Assembly: GCA_030068145.1 (NCBI GenBank)
Contig: JAPJBO010000136.1
Coordinates: 248,001 to 312,000 of the forward strand
Direction: 5' to 3'
Origin: Diplonema papillatum
Taxonomy: Eukaryota; Euglenozoa; Diplonemea; Diplonemida; Diplonemidae
DNA length: 64,000 nucleotides
Made by a program: the position numbers and the translations under genes. Below the pieces are notes generated by a model. It saw only the letters and a program-made list of their open reading frames with translations, made no database searches and was not told the DNA's origin. Shown piece by piece: positions 33,175 through 44,755 of the stretch. Each line of letters opens with the position of its first letter. Position 1 is the first letter of the stretch.

Positions 33175-34728
33175 CACATATCCCTAACCATCGTTGCATC
33201 GTTGCAGGGAATCATGGGGGTTTTTCTTTTTTTTTTTTGCATCGTTGCATCGTTGCATGATCGTTGCTCACTATGGTAGGCATAGGGCAACCATGCAACG
33301 ATGCAGTGCAACGATGTAGTGCAACGATGTAGTGCAGCGATGTAATGTAGTGCAGCGATGTAGTGCAACGATGCGATGTCGTGCAACGATAGGAGTAACA
33401 AACCATAGGTTTGAACTGCGTATGCACCAGTTAGTGCAACTATAGGACACGACGTGAGCGACTCTTCGGTGGATGACACTTCTTCAGCGGACGACGACGA
33501 TTCATCTCTTGATGAGGAACCTCTTTCGCAATCGCGTGTTCCCGTGCAAGGCCGGCTTCGGGAGACAGCAGAAGTGACCCCTGCACCAGTGAATACAGAG
33601 CCGGAATCGTTGCTGACCCAGGCATCTGCACCAACCGCAAAGACAGGAAAAGTGCGAAAGGCCGCTGCTGCTGGTCTCTCGAGCCAGTGTGGCTCCTGCG
33701 CCAGCCGCGCCAGGCCGCGCCAGAAAACCCTGTTTTCTGGCGCGTTTGGCGCGTTTGGCGCGCCCTTAGTGTTTTCACCAGGAATTGACAACTTTTTCAT
33801 TTTTGGATCATCATTTGTCCATTTTCTCGGCGATCCCAGCGCGCGTTTCAACAAATCTTTTGTTCGATGAGAAGATCGATGACGAAATCTTCCAGAAAAC
33901 CTGTTCTCAGAGGGTGTGAACCTATTCTGGTGCCTTCCCGCACCCCCTGTCTTTCCAGAGCCACTGAAAAACAAGCTTTTTCCAGGGGATCGATCCCTGC
34001 AAGCGGCCTTTTTGGACCGGTTTGGACGTGTGCACCATGGTAATCCATGGTACCCTGCGGCAATGAAAGGCTCCGGGTCTATTTGGCACCGTTCTCTTCA
34101 TCCGAGAAAAAACGAGCAAAAAGTCGTCAGAAAAGAATTGGTACGTGGACCAGCGGAAAATTGTCACCTACCTGGGGACAATTCCGGTCCTTCCCACAGT
34201 AAACCTGCCGCCCGGTGCTCTGCATCTTATGAGGAGTCACGAACCACACACATACGTATGGGTCCCCCGAGTCTATTTTGAACCGTTCTCTTCACCGGAG
34301 CAGAGGGCGAGCAAAACGTCGTTGAAAAAGATCTGCAACGTGGACCAGCGGGAAAATATCACCACAACTTTTGCCAAAACTAGATTCCACTGTTTGTGCA
34401 TTGAAAAATGGCCCGGGGCAAATTATCAATTCCGCCGAGGCACTCCTTTGCCCCCGTTCATGTGACGAGGGAGCCTAAATTTCCTTGGGGCTACAGGGTG
34501 CGCCAAACGCGCCGCGCCGCGCCAAACGCGCCGGGCTTGGCGCGCGCCGCGCCACGCCAAACGCGCCAGGCTCCAGGAGCCACACTGCTTCGAGCTTTGG
34601 CTTCACGGTAGGTGACTATCCGCCAAAGACGTGTACTAGTAAATATTCGTCTTTGAGCAGCGTGCAGATATTTTTTTTTGCATCGTTGCAAGAGGGTCCC
34701 GGCCGCCGAGAGTTAGGGATATGTGCGG
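33175..34728. mobile_element. Non-autonomous element with inverted GCACATATCCCTAAC ends
   Basis: GCACATATCCCTAAC at the left end is mirrored by GTTAGGGATATGTGC at the right, both next to ATCGTTGCA motifs. Inside, 33225-33395 is a dense array of GTAGTGCAACGATG / CATCGTTGCATC units. At 33715-33770 and 34500-34575 lie GGCGCG-rich inverted repeats (CGCCAAACGCGCC). A plus-strand acidic, serine-rich frame (33454-33870) may be chance. No transposase recognised. Confidence 0.65.
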
Positions 34729-35063
34729 TCAAAATTTGGAAAGGCCGGCGAGGAAAAAGAAGAAAATGGCACTACACCACCCAGGCCCCGGCAGAGGTGG
34801 CCAGTGTGCAATCCGAGGGCCTCAGGGCCCAGCATTGTCGTGAAGATATGTCGCGTCGCGCTGTGTTGAGCCCATTCCTGACGCAAAAAGCCGTCAGCGG
34901 TCCAAATTTGGAAAATGGGCCGGAGACCAAGCCAATGCCCTGCTTCAACTGTTGAAACAAAATAAACCCCCCCCGTCGCTTGCGGTCTGCCGGGGGGGGG
35001 GGACAGTGCTGATACTAAGCCTGAGACCCAAAACGAAGTTGCTAACCCTGGGTGGGGGTGGGT

Positions 35064-35064
<1 letters not shown>

Positions 35065-35127
<63 letters not shown>
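35065..35127 (+). repeat. Uninterrupted run of 63 cytosines
   Basis: Preceded by GGGTGGGGGTGGGTA. Length may be inexact because homopolymers collapse in sequencing. Such a tract could form G-quadruplexes on the other strand. Confidence 0.9.
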
Positions 35128-35129
<2 letters not shown>

Positions 35130-36035
35130 GCTTCGTTTACTTTTGGAATCGGTTCGCTTCTTGGTTCGTTTCTAGTTTTGGAGAGTTCGTTTCTAGTTTT
35201 GGAAGGTTCGAAACTAGTTTTGGAATCGGTTCGTTTCTGGGCTCTTTTTAGGCTGATTTAGCTTGGGGAGTGCTTCGTTTACTTTTGGAACGTTCGAAAC
35301 TAGTTTTGGAAGGTTCGTTTCTAGTTTTGGGTGGCTCGTTTACTTTTGGAACCGGTTCGTTTACTTTTGGAATCGGTTCGTTTCTAGTTTTGGAAGTGCT
35401 TCGTTTACTTTTGGAAGGTTCGAAACTAGTTTTGGAATCGGTTCGTTTACTTTTGGAAGGTTCGAAACTAGTTTTGGAATCGGTTCGTTTACTTTTGGAA
35501 GGTTCGAAACTAGTTTTGGAATCGGTTCGTTTACTTTTGGAAGGTTCGAAACTATTTTCGTTCACTTTTGGCTGTTTTTGCAGGAGTTACCACAGTTTCC
35601 CACAATTTCCATACTTTTCAGATTTTGGCCATTTTTGCCAGATTTTGGCCATTTTGGCCAAATTTTCCAGATTTTAGCCATCGTGGCCAAATTTTCCAAA
35701 TTTTGGCCATTTTTCCGATTTTGGCCATTATTGGCAGATTTAGGCCATTTTTTTTGCCAAATTTTCCAGATTTTGGCCATTTTTGCCAGATTTTGGCCAT
35801 TTTGCCCAAATTTTCCAGAATTTGGCCATCTTGGCCAAATTTTCCAAATTTTGGCCATTTTTGCCATTTTTCCGATTTTGGCCATTATTGGCCATTTTTT
35901 GCCAAATTTTCCCAGATTTTGGCCATTTTGGCCAAATTTTGGCCATTTTGCCATTTTTCCGATTTTGGCCATTTTTGGCAGATTTTGGCCAAATTTTCCA
36001 GATTTTGGCCATTTTGCCAGATTTCCAACTGGCCA
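35130..36035 (+). repeat. Two adjoining AT-rich arrays
   Basis: 35130-35565: about a dozen 17-22-bp units TTCGTTTACTTTTGGAA / GGTTCGAAACTAGTTTTGGAA, including four perfect 42-bp dimers. 35590-36035: units of GCCAAATTTTCCAGATTTTGG with CCATTTTTGCC, the same core words as the element at 19470-20545. Open frames (270 and 189 residues) are repeat by-products. Confidence 0.9.
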
Positions 36036-36518
36036 TTGCTATGTTTTTCCAAATTTTCACACACAGAGCTAGCCGATGTCTTGTCAAATGAGTGCCCCTT
36101 CGCTTGGTTGGACTCCCGTTTTGTCGTGAACCCATGACATTCGTAAATTGAAAAGGAATCGGAATCTTCGCTCTTCCGTTTTGCGCCGAAAAAGGGCGCG
36201 AGTAGCCGGGAAGAGTCGGCTGGATTCATATCGTTCGAATAAAACAAAACCACGCGGTTCTTTCCATTTTACCTGAGTTTTTCCAATGAATGACTATCGG
36301 CCCTTCCTTTCGAACTTCGAACCGAACCATATTTACTTTGTGTGTGACATAACCCATGACCTGTCTCTAACTTGCGTCGTGATATAGTCGATTGTTGAAA
36401 GATGAATGCCTAGTGGAACTCAATCAGCTTGTACTAATTGCATATTCCTTGTTTCGATCCGGTACGAAGCCTTTAAGCATGAAAACGAAATCTAGTCTCA
36501 CCCCAAAAAGGAAACAAG

Positions 36519-36814
36519 ATGTCCACTTCTTCAATGGAGGCTTTGCTTCGGCTCGTGGAGTTGAAGCAGGCGGGTTACGCGAGTCTGAATTTCAGATCAT
36601 GAAATCGGACATAATGACAAATGCTGCGCGCAACAACGCCGGCCTGCCAGCCGCACTCGGACCGCCCCCTGTCTTCGAAACGCCACCGCCCATGCCTGAT
36701 CCGGTCGTTCCACCACCTCCACCTGCACCATCGCCAGTCACCCCCGCGCCTGTTCACAACCCCACACACAAGGCCTGGGCGCATGCTGCAAGGCCGTTGC
36801 GAGCTGTTGAGTGA
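36519..36814 (+). pseudogene. SHOCT-like short domain with proline-rich tail, frame broken
   Basis: From ATG 36519 the frame reads MSTSSMEALLRLVELKQAGY. At about 36575 a different frame continues RESEFQIMKSDIMTN, then a proline-rich tail (MPDPVVPPPPPAPSPV) and a stop at 36814. Together the two halves follow the SHOCT pattern (LxxLxxLxxxGxxTxxEFxxxKxxxL). One missing or extra base near 36570-36580 separates them. Either the gene is dead or the base is an error. It would be the only plus-strand gene here. SHOCT domains are short helical modules, often at protein ends, with poorly known roles. Confidence 0.45.
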
Positions 36815-37439
36815 CCCTGGGTCGGAGGAATATTTCTGATGGATGCTAGCTGGTTGTGTACTGGATCGAAACAAGCATTGTAGCTATTTTAGACTATTAA
36901 CACTGCATTCTTATAACTAACTAAATTCTTTCTATCCTAGCGGCTATTAACATACACGATAACCGGATGACATAAAATTGTCCGCAAATACACACAGCAG
37001 ATCAAAGAAAGGGGGGCAAAGGTGGAAAATGCAGATCAAACGGGAGTAGAATGTGCACACGCTTATCCGACTCTTGACTTACTATGCCGTGTTCTGAAAG
37101 CTGTCGAGGGGCCCCTCCATAGGTTCTCGCATGATTCGTTCGCCTTTGTAACACTATCCGTTTGTAGTACGCTTCGCAATTGTGTTCTTGCACTCTAGCC
37201 GAATGGCGGGTGGCGGATTTCCGCGCTCGGGCGCAAGACACAATTATGCTGCTTTTGCAGTGCAAGCCGAACCCGGTTCGCGACTTCGGTTGCGGTAAAG
37301 TGTTACGAAGTCTTCGGCTTTCTGATCCGGATACGCGTATGCAACAGATAGTTAGAGGTCACTTGAAGGATACCCGTGTGCAGCGTTCGAAAGAGTTTGC
37401 GTATCTGGCGTCTTTTTTTTGGGGGGAACTCTTTCGACC

Positions 37440-38070
37440 CTCTTCGCAGGTTCGTTTCTAGTCTTGGAAGGTTCGCTTCTAGTTTTGGAAGGTTCGTTTC
37501 TAGTTTTGGAAGGTTCGCTTCTAGTTTTGGAATCGGTTCGCTTCTGGTGGTCGGAGTCCGCTTTTTGGACACGATTGCCTTGGAACTTCGGTCCGATCTC
37601 GTTCTTAGTTTTGGAAGATTCGTTTCTAGTTTTGGAAGGTTCGTTTCTAGTTTTGGAAGGTTCGAAACTAGTTTTGGAAGGTTCGTTTCTAGTTTTGGAA
37701 AGGTTCGTTTCTGGTGGTCGAGGTCGATTTTTGACACGATTCCCTTGGAATTTCGGCCGATCTCGTTTTAGTTTTGGAAGAGGTTCGTTTCTAGTTTTGG
37801 AATCGGTTCGTTTCTAGTTTTGGAAGTGGTTCGTAACTTTTCGAAAAAGTAAACGAACCACTTCCAAAAGTAAACGAACTCTTCCAAAAGTAAACGAAGC
37901 GATTCCAAAACTAGTTTCGAACCTTCCAAAAGTAAACGAACCGATTCCAAAACTAGTTTCGAACCTTCCAAAAGTAAACGAACCGATTCCAAAACTAGAA
38001 ACGAAGTTTCCAAAAGTAAACGAACCGATTCCAAAACTAGAAACGAACCTTCCAAAAGTAAACGAACCCC
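37440..38070. repeat. GTTTTGGAA array, inverted about its middle
   Basis: 37445-37840 has units GGTTCGTTTCTAGTTTTGGAA in direct orientation and 37850-38065 the same family reversed (CTTCCAAAAGTAAACGAAC). The turn is near 37845, so the array can fold back. The same unit builds 35130-35565. Two direct 60-bp blocks with GGTGGTCGGAGTCCG-like text interrupt it. Confidence 0.85.
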
Positions 38071-38304
38071 ACCCCCCCTCCTGGTGCAACCCACTGTGGA
38101 CCTACTGTGGGACCCACCTTAGCTAAATTCTCTAAGGTGAGATGGTGGAGAAAGTGGGTCAAAAATCTTTTTTTTCGAGTGCTTTTTTGGGAGGATTTGG
38201 GCCAAAAAAAAATTTTTTTTTCTTGGTCGCTGCTGAGGAAACCACCTTAGAGCGGTCACCACCCTGCTGCACACAGGCCCTGCAGGAGGGGGGGGGGGGG
38301 GGGG

Positions 38305-39898
38305 CAGGGTGTTTATTAAGATTTGGCCTAACCCGTAACATGTAACAAGTGCGGGTGGTGGTGGGGGGGGGGGGACCCCCCCCCCTCCTGCATGGCTGGC
38401 AGGTCACCCGGTGTCAAGCGACCGACTCCGCAACTGCCGCTGGCCAGGTCAGGCTGGCACGAAGGAGTTACGGAGGGCGGCAGCTTGGGCAATGCCGACT
38501 TTGCGGAGGCATTCAACGGACGACGATCTGTCGCAGTGGACACAAGGAGCTGAGCCCTGCGCTCCTTCCCAAAAACGCCAAGCAGCTCCTTTCGCTTCGC
38601 TGCGAGGTTATCCTTACCCTAATCTTGGCATCCGCGGAGTGCCCGTCCCGCGAGCGCTGTTCCAGAAACGGGCTAAAAAAACAAGAGTCGAGGGCCGAGG
38701 AAACCTTTCGGTATTTAGTATGTACACTAAAACAAGGATTAATCATCTCTGCTCTCGGTAGCTATTTATTCCCGCAGGGAGCCTGAGATACAGTAAATAC
38801 ACAACAACAAACATGACGGATGCCGCCTTCTTCATTGAAGCTGTTGCAGACGGCACGTTTGGAGAGTGCGTTGAATGGAGTGAGGAAAGGGTGCTTGCTC
38901 GTATCCGCGACTTGCGTGGTTCGCAAACACAGGACGCGCAAGCCTTTCAGGCTGAGCTTGCTGCCGCAAGCAACCCAAACTTGGGAATTAGCTCCAACAA
39001 TGAAGGAGTGAAATTCTGTGTGTGGCACGACAAAGGAGTTACGGAGGACGGCAGCTTGGGCAATGCCGACGTTGCGGAGGCATTCAACGGACGACGATCT
39101 GCCGCAGTGGACACAAGCCTGCGTCCAACTTCTTCCCACGTTGCCACCTGGACACCGGGCAAAACGACACAGAATTTCACTCCTTCGTTGTTGGAGCTAA
39201 TTCCCAAGTTTGGGTTGCTTGCGGCAGCAAGCTCAGCCTGAAAGGCTTGCGCGTCCTGTGTTTGCGAACCACGCAAGTCGCGGATACGAGCAAGCACCCT
39301 TTCCTCACTCCATTCAACGCACTCTCCAAACGTGCCGTCTGCAACAGCTTCAATGAAGAAGGCGGCATCCGTCATGTTTGTTGTTGTGTATTTACTGTAT
39401 CTCAGGCTCCCTGCGGGAATAAATAGCTACCGAGAGCAGAGATGATTAATCCTTGTTTTAGTGTACATACTAAATACCGAAAGGTTTCCTCGGCCCTCGA
39501 CTCTTGTTTTTTTAGCCCGTTTCTGGAACAGCGCTCGCGGGACGGGCACTCCGCGGATGCCAAGATTAGGGTAAGGATAACCTCGCAGCGAAGCGAAAGG
39601 AGCTGCTTGGCGTTTTTGGGAAGGAGCGCAGGGCTCAGCTCCTTGTGTCCACTGCGGCAGATCGTCGTCCGTTGAATGCCTCCGCAAAGTCGGCATTGCC
39701 CAAGCTGCCGCCCTCCGTAACTCCTTGTCGTGCCAGCCTGACCTGGCCAGCGGCAGTTGGGGAGTCGGTCGCTTGAAACCGGGTGACCTGCCAGCCATGC
39801 AGGAGGGGGGGGGGGGGTCCCCCCCCCCCCCACCACCACCCGCACCCCCTGACCGCGATCCGTAACATGTAACAGCCCTTAATAAGCACCCTGGGGGT
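38305..39898. mobile_element. Fold-back palindrome with 0.7-kb near-perfect arms
   Basis: Left arm about 38310-39021, right arm about 39168-39895 in reverse, separated by a 146-bp spacer. The arms agree over long stretches without visible change (38755-38830 against 39359-39434, for example). The ends share CAGGGTG(T/C)TTATTAAG, and G- or C-runs flank them. Each arm encodes the same ~70-residue start, MTDAAFFIEAVADGTFGECV ... NPNLGISSNNEG, of unknown function. The spacer repeats GTTACGGAGG(A/G)CGGCAGCTTG from inside the arm. No transposase. Confidence 0.9.
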
Positions 39899-40863
39899 AC
39901 CCATCCACCCCTCGTTGCCGTCCGGCTGACAACGATGCCGAGTTTAGGGGCCTTAGCATCAGCACTGGGGGGGGGGGGGGGTGTCGTTGGACGGGAAGAA
40001 AAACTATTTTCACCTTGCCCCGCAATGTAAAAAGGGGGGGTCGAATTATAACAGTTATTCGACACACGTCTAGTTGTCCTATAACACTACAACTATCTGG
40101 TCCCGCTACTGTTCGGCTACCCGGAACAGTTTTTTAGTATTCGACCCCTTGTGATAGGTTTAACCTGGATGGTTCGATCTCTCTTCGATCTTTCTTGCAG
40201 TTATTGCCCCAAGAAGTATCCCGCAGACTTTACGTCAGCGAACACAAGGCGCAGACAGACCAGTAAGTCAGAATCTCTCTGTGTTTTAGGGTCTCCGGTT
40301 GACCATTGAGGCTGGGAGGCGGGTAGTATGAGGGATGTAGGCACTTTAACGGCTAAGTTTGTAACTGTTGCGACCGATTTTTATCTTGGCGCCCGGGACA
40401 CGGAGAGCAAGGGCGTTGGGTGGTGGATGTTGTCGCGGTGATGCCGGAGAGAAGGCACATAAAGAACAGTCCTTCTTCCGATGATAAGTTTCATCCCGAT
40501 GAAGAGATCACTTGCAAGGCACAAGTCTTGATGCGAGGGGTTTATCTCAGCCTTCTGAACACCCAGCAGTACGCTGATGCCCAGCAAACTCGACCGTCTT
40601 GCAACCTGAGCTCCAGATCCAGCTAGAGCTTTTTAACAGCAGCATTAGTATGCGCTGGGATCTAAATCGGAGTTGCCAACCTCCTCGCGGCTCATGGCAA
40701 CGCGTGCACAGTGCGCTGCTCAGGGTAGTTGAAGGTCGTCAGTAGTTCCGAGGGACGATAGTGTACTAATGAAATCCCTTACTAACCAGCAGCAATATAT
40801 GCGGGTGCTGGCACCAGACTGTGTCCACCAGTTGCGCTCATTGCGGGCAGACAAGGCGCATAC
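39899..40863. other. Interval without firm gene
   Basis: Contains a G-run at 39967-39980, a partial family D piece at 40282-40315 and a weak minus-strand frame at 40381-40587 (LLGISVLLGVQKAEINPSHQ, SDLFIGMKLIIGRRTVLY). That frame could be an exon following 40864-41042, but it lacks a convincing acceptor. Confidence 0.35.
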
Positions 40864-41042
40864 CGTGCAGTCGAACTGTCCCGTGGACGTCGGCGATGAT
40901 GATGCACAGCAGAGAAGGAACCGATTGCACGATGTCGTCCATGTACTGCCTGAACGGGTTGCCCTTCGCCTCGGCGATTTCCCCGACACCCATGCTGCTT
41001 TCGTCTACGAGATTCCCGGCGATCCCGCCACCTCCCCTTCCC
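40864..41042 (-). CDS. Orphan internal exon, unknown protein
   Basis: 179 bp between acceptor AAAGCAG|GGGA and the consensus donor GTATGC, phase 2 to 1. Reads GIAGNLVDESSMGVGEIAEA, KGNPFRQYMDDIVQSVPSLL and CIIIADVHGTVRLH, with strong codon bias. I do not recognise the family. Upstream exons would have to lie beyond the satellite (to the right of 44.5 kb) and downstream ones left of 40.8 kb; neither is identified with confidence. Confidence 0.6.
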
Positions 41043-41079
41043 CTGCTTTTTTTTGCTGTGCAAGACACGGCGGTATATC

Positions 41080-44000
41080 TCGTGTGGAATCGTACCAAGG
41101 CACACAGAACACACCTGAAACGTGTAGCGGTGCTGGTTACATGCAATCCCTGGTGGTTGATGTTGCGTGGTTCGTTAAAAGAGCATCGTCGACTTGGAAA
41201 CAGACGACGCTAAACCTGTCGCACGCTTGATGTCTGGTAGCAACTTTGATCTCTCATCGGCAATAGGCTTACAAAAATGTGGGATCGCACCAAGGCACAC
41301 AGAACACATCTGAAACGTGTAGCGGTGCTGGTTACATGCAGTCCCTGGTGGTTGATGTCGCGTGGTCGTTAAAAAAGCATCGTCGACTTGGAAACAGACG
41401 ACGCTAAACCTGTCACACGCTTGATGTCTGGTAGCAACTTTGATCTCTCATCGGCAATAGGCTTACAAAAATGTGGGATCGCACCAAGGCACACAGAACA
41501 CACCTGAAACGTGTAGCGGTGCTGGTTACATGCAATCCCTGGTGGTTGATGTTGCGTGGTTCGTTAAAAGAGCATCGTCGACTTGGAAACAGACGACGCT
41601 AAACCTGTCGCACGCTTGATGTCTGGTAGCAACTTTGATCTCTCATCGGCAATAGGCTTACAAAAATGTGGGATCGCACCAAGGCACACAGAACACATCT
41701 GAAACGTGTAGCGGTGCTGGTTACATGCAGTCCCTGGTGGTTGATGTCGCGTGGTCGTTAAAAAAGCATCGTCGACTTGGAAACAGACGACGCTAAACCT
41801 GTCACACGCTTGATGTCTGGTAGCAACTTTGATCTCTCATCGGCAATAGGCTTACAAAAATGTGGGATCGCACCAAGGCACACAGAACACATCTGAAACG
41901 TGTAGCGGTGCTGGTTACATGCAGTCCCTGGTGGTTGATGTCGCGTGGTCGTTAAAAAAGCATCGTCGACTTGGAAACAGACGACGCTAAACCTGTCACA
42001 CGCTTGATGTCTGGTAGCAACTTTGATCTCTCATCGGCAATAGGCTTACAAAAATGTGGGATCGCACCAAGGCACACAGAACACATCTGAAACGTGTAGC
42101 GGTGCTGGTTACATGCAATCCCTGGTGGTTGATGTCGCGTGGTTCGTTGAAAAAGCATCGTCGACTTGGAAACAGACGACACTAAACCTGTCGCACGCTT
42201 GATGTCTCGTAGCAACTTTGATCTCTCATCGGCAATAGGCTTGCTTACAAAAATGTGGGATCGCACCAAGGCACACAGAACACATCTGAAACGTGTAGCG
42301 GTGCTGGTTACATGCAATCCCTGGTGGTTGATGTCGCGTGGTCGTTAAAAAAGCATCGTCGACTTGGAACAGACGACGCTAAACCTGTCACACGCTTGAT
42401 GTCTGGTAGCAACTTTGATCTCTCATCGGCAATAGGCTTGCTTACAAAACATGTGGGATCGCACCAAGGCACACAGAACACATCTGAAACGTGTAGCGGT
42501 GCTGGTTACATGCAATCCCTGGTGGTTGATGTCGCGTGGTTCGTTGAAAAAGCATCGTCGACTTGGAAACAGACGACACTAAACCTGTCGCACGCTTGAT
42601 GTCTCGTAGCAACTTTGATCTCTCATCGGCAATAGGCTTGCTTACGGAAAATGTAGGATCGCACCAAGGCACACAGAACACATCTGAAACGTGTAGCGGT
42701 GCTGGTTACATGCAATCCCTGGTGGTTGATAAAAAGCATCGTCGACTTGGAAATAGACGACGCTAAACCTGTCGCACGCTTGATGTCTCGTAGCAACTTT
42801 GATCTCTCATCGGCAATAGGCTTGCTTACAAAAATGTGGGATCGCACCAAGGCACACAGAACACATCTGAAACGTGTAGCGGTGCTGGTTACATGCAATC
42901 CCTGGTGGTTGATGTCGCGTGGTCGTTAAAAAAGCATCGTCGACTTGGAACAGACGACGCTAAACCTGTCACACGCTTGATGTCTGGTAGCAACTTTGAT
43001 CTCTCATCGGCAATAGGCTTGCTTACAAAACATGTGGGATCGCACCAAGGCACACAGAACACATCTGAAACGTGTAGCGGTGCTGGTTACATGCAATCCC
43101 TGGTGGTTGATGTCGCGTGGTTCGTTGAAAAAGCATCGTCGACTTGGAAACAGACGACACTAAACCTGTCGCACGCTTGATGTCTCGTAGCAACTTTGAT
43201 CTCTCATCGGCAATAGGCTTGCTTACGGAAAATGTAGGATCGCACCAAGGCACACAGAACACATCTGAAACGTGTAGCGGTGCTGGTTACATGCAATCCC
43301 TGGTGGTTGATAAAAAGCATCGTCGACTTGGAAATAGACGACGCTAAACCTGTCGCACGCTTGATGTCTCGTAGCAACTTTGATCTCTCATCGGCAATAG
43401 GCTTGCTTACAAAAATGTGGGATCGCACCAAGGCACACAGAACACATCTGAAACGTGTAGCGGTGCTGGTTACATGCAATCCCTGGTGGTTGATGTCGCG
43501 TGGTCGTTAAAAAAGCATCGTCGACTTGGAACAGACGACGCTAAACCTGTCACACGCTTGATGTCTGGTAGCAACTTTGATCTCTCATCGGCAATAGGCT
43601 TGCTTACAAAAAATGTGGGATCGCACCAAGGCACACAGAACACATCTGAAACGTGTAGCGGTGCTGGTTACATGCAATCCCTGGTGGTTGATAAAAAGCA
43701 TCGTCGACTTGGAAATAGACGACGCTAAACCTGTCGCACGCTTGATGTCTCGTAGCAACTTTGATCTCTCATCGGCAATAGGCTTGCTTACAAAAATGTG
43801 GGATCGCACCAAGGCACACAGAACACATCTGAAACGTGTAGCGGTGCTGGTTACATGCAATCCCTGGTGGTTGATGTCGCGTGGTCGTTAAAAAAGCATC
43901 GTCGACTTGGAACAGACGACGCTAAACCTGTCACACGCTTGATGTCTGGTAGCAACTTTGATCTCTCATCGGCAATAGGCTTGCTTACAAAAAATGTGGG

Positions 44001-44545
44001 ATCGCACCAAGGCACACAGAACACATCTGAAACGTGTAGCGGTGCTGGTTACATGCAATCCCTGGTGGTTGATGTCGCGTGGTCGTTAAAAAAGCATCGT
44101 CGACTTGGAACAGACGACGCTAAACCTGTCACACGCTTGATGTCTGGTAGCAACTTTGATCTCTCATCGGCAATAGGCTTGCTTACAAAAAATGTGGGAT
44201 CGCACCAAGGCACACAGAACACATCTGAAACGTGTAGCGGTGCTGGTTACATGCAATCCCTGGTGGTTGATAAAAAGCATCGTCGACTTGGAAATAGACG
44301 ACGCTAAACCTGTCGCACGCTTGATGTCTCGTAGCAACTTTGATCTCTCATCGGCAATAGGCTTGCTTACAAAAATGTGGGATCGCACCAAGGCACACAG
44401 AACACATCTGAAACGTGTAGCGGTGCTGGTTACATGCAATCCCTGGTGGTTGATGTCGCGTGGTCGTTAAAAAAGCATCGTCGACTTGGAAACAGACGAC
44501 GCTAAACCTGTCGCACGCCTGGTGTCTCGTAGCAACCTTGATCTC
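41080..44545 (+). repeat. Satellite array of ~195-bp monomers with higher-order structure
   Basis: Eighteen monomers, each with GATCGCACCAAGGCACACAG, GAAACGTGTAGCGGTGCTGG, TGGTGGTTGAT, CATCGTCGACTTGGAAACAG and AACTTTGATCTCTCATCGGC. Spacing is 193-195 bp on the left. From about 42255, three monomers (200 + 200 + 181 bp) repeat as a 581-bp block at 42258, 42839 and 43420, then a two-monomer 381-bp variant (43420-43801) and another 582-bp step. The 181-bp type lacks GTCGCGTGGTCGTTAA after TGGTTGAT. Short frames within it are by-products. Confidence 0.95.
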
Positions 44546-44607
44546 ATCGGCAATCGGCCTAGGCCTATACTTGCCTGTGGACCTGCGTATGAGCGACCAC
44601 GCACGGC

Positions 44608-44755
44608 CTCGACCTAGGCGCCGCACTCCGCCTTCGTGACCAGCAGCTCCGACCGCAGGCGCTCGATCTCCTTCTTCTGGAACTCGCACTTCTTGTACGA
44701 CGCCAGCTACGCGGCCCGCAGCTTGTTCGGCAGCTGCGTCACCTGCTCGCTTTGT
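44608..44755 (-). pseudogene. Remnant of a coiled-coil gene end
   Basis: The minus strand reads EQVTQLPNKLRAA, a stop codon, then LASYKKCEFQKKEIERLRSE and LLVTKAECGA before a second stop. Heptad-rich text with high GC3 interrupted by one in-frame TAG suggests a decayed 3' end of a coiled-coil gene; it is not a copy of the one at 48-52 kb. Confidence 0.5.

Noticed and set aside
35263-36137. Phe/Trp-rich frames of up to 269 codons over the AT-rich arrays
   Set aside because: Translation of TTTTGGCC-type repeats; no independent evidence of coding.
38813-39375. Two convergent 142-codon genes
   Set aside because: They are the same sequence read from the two arms of the palindrome, fused through the spacer; treated as part of the fold-back element.
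41080-44545. CRISPR-like appearance of regular repeats (also 10236-11538)
   Set aside because: Units are contiguous tandem repeats without unique spacers, and the sequence is eukaryotic.
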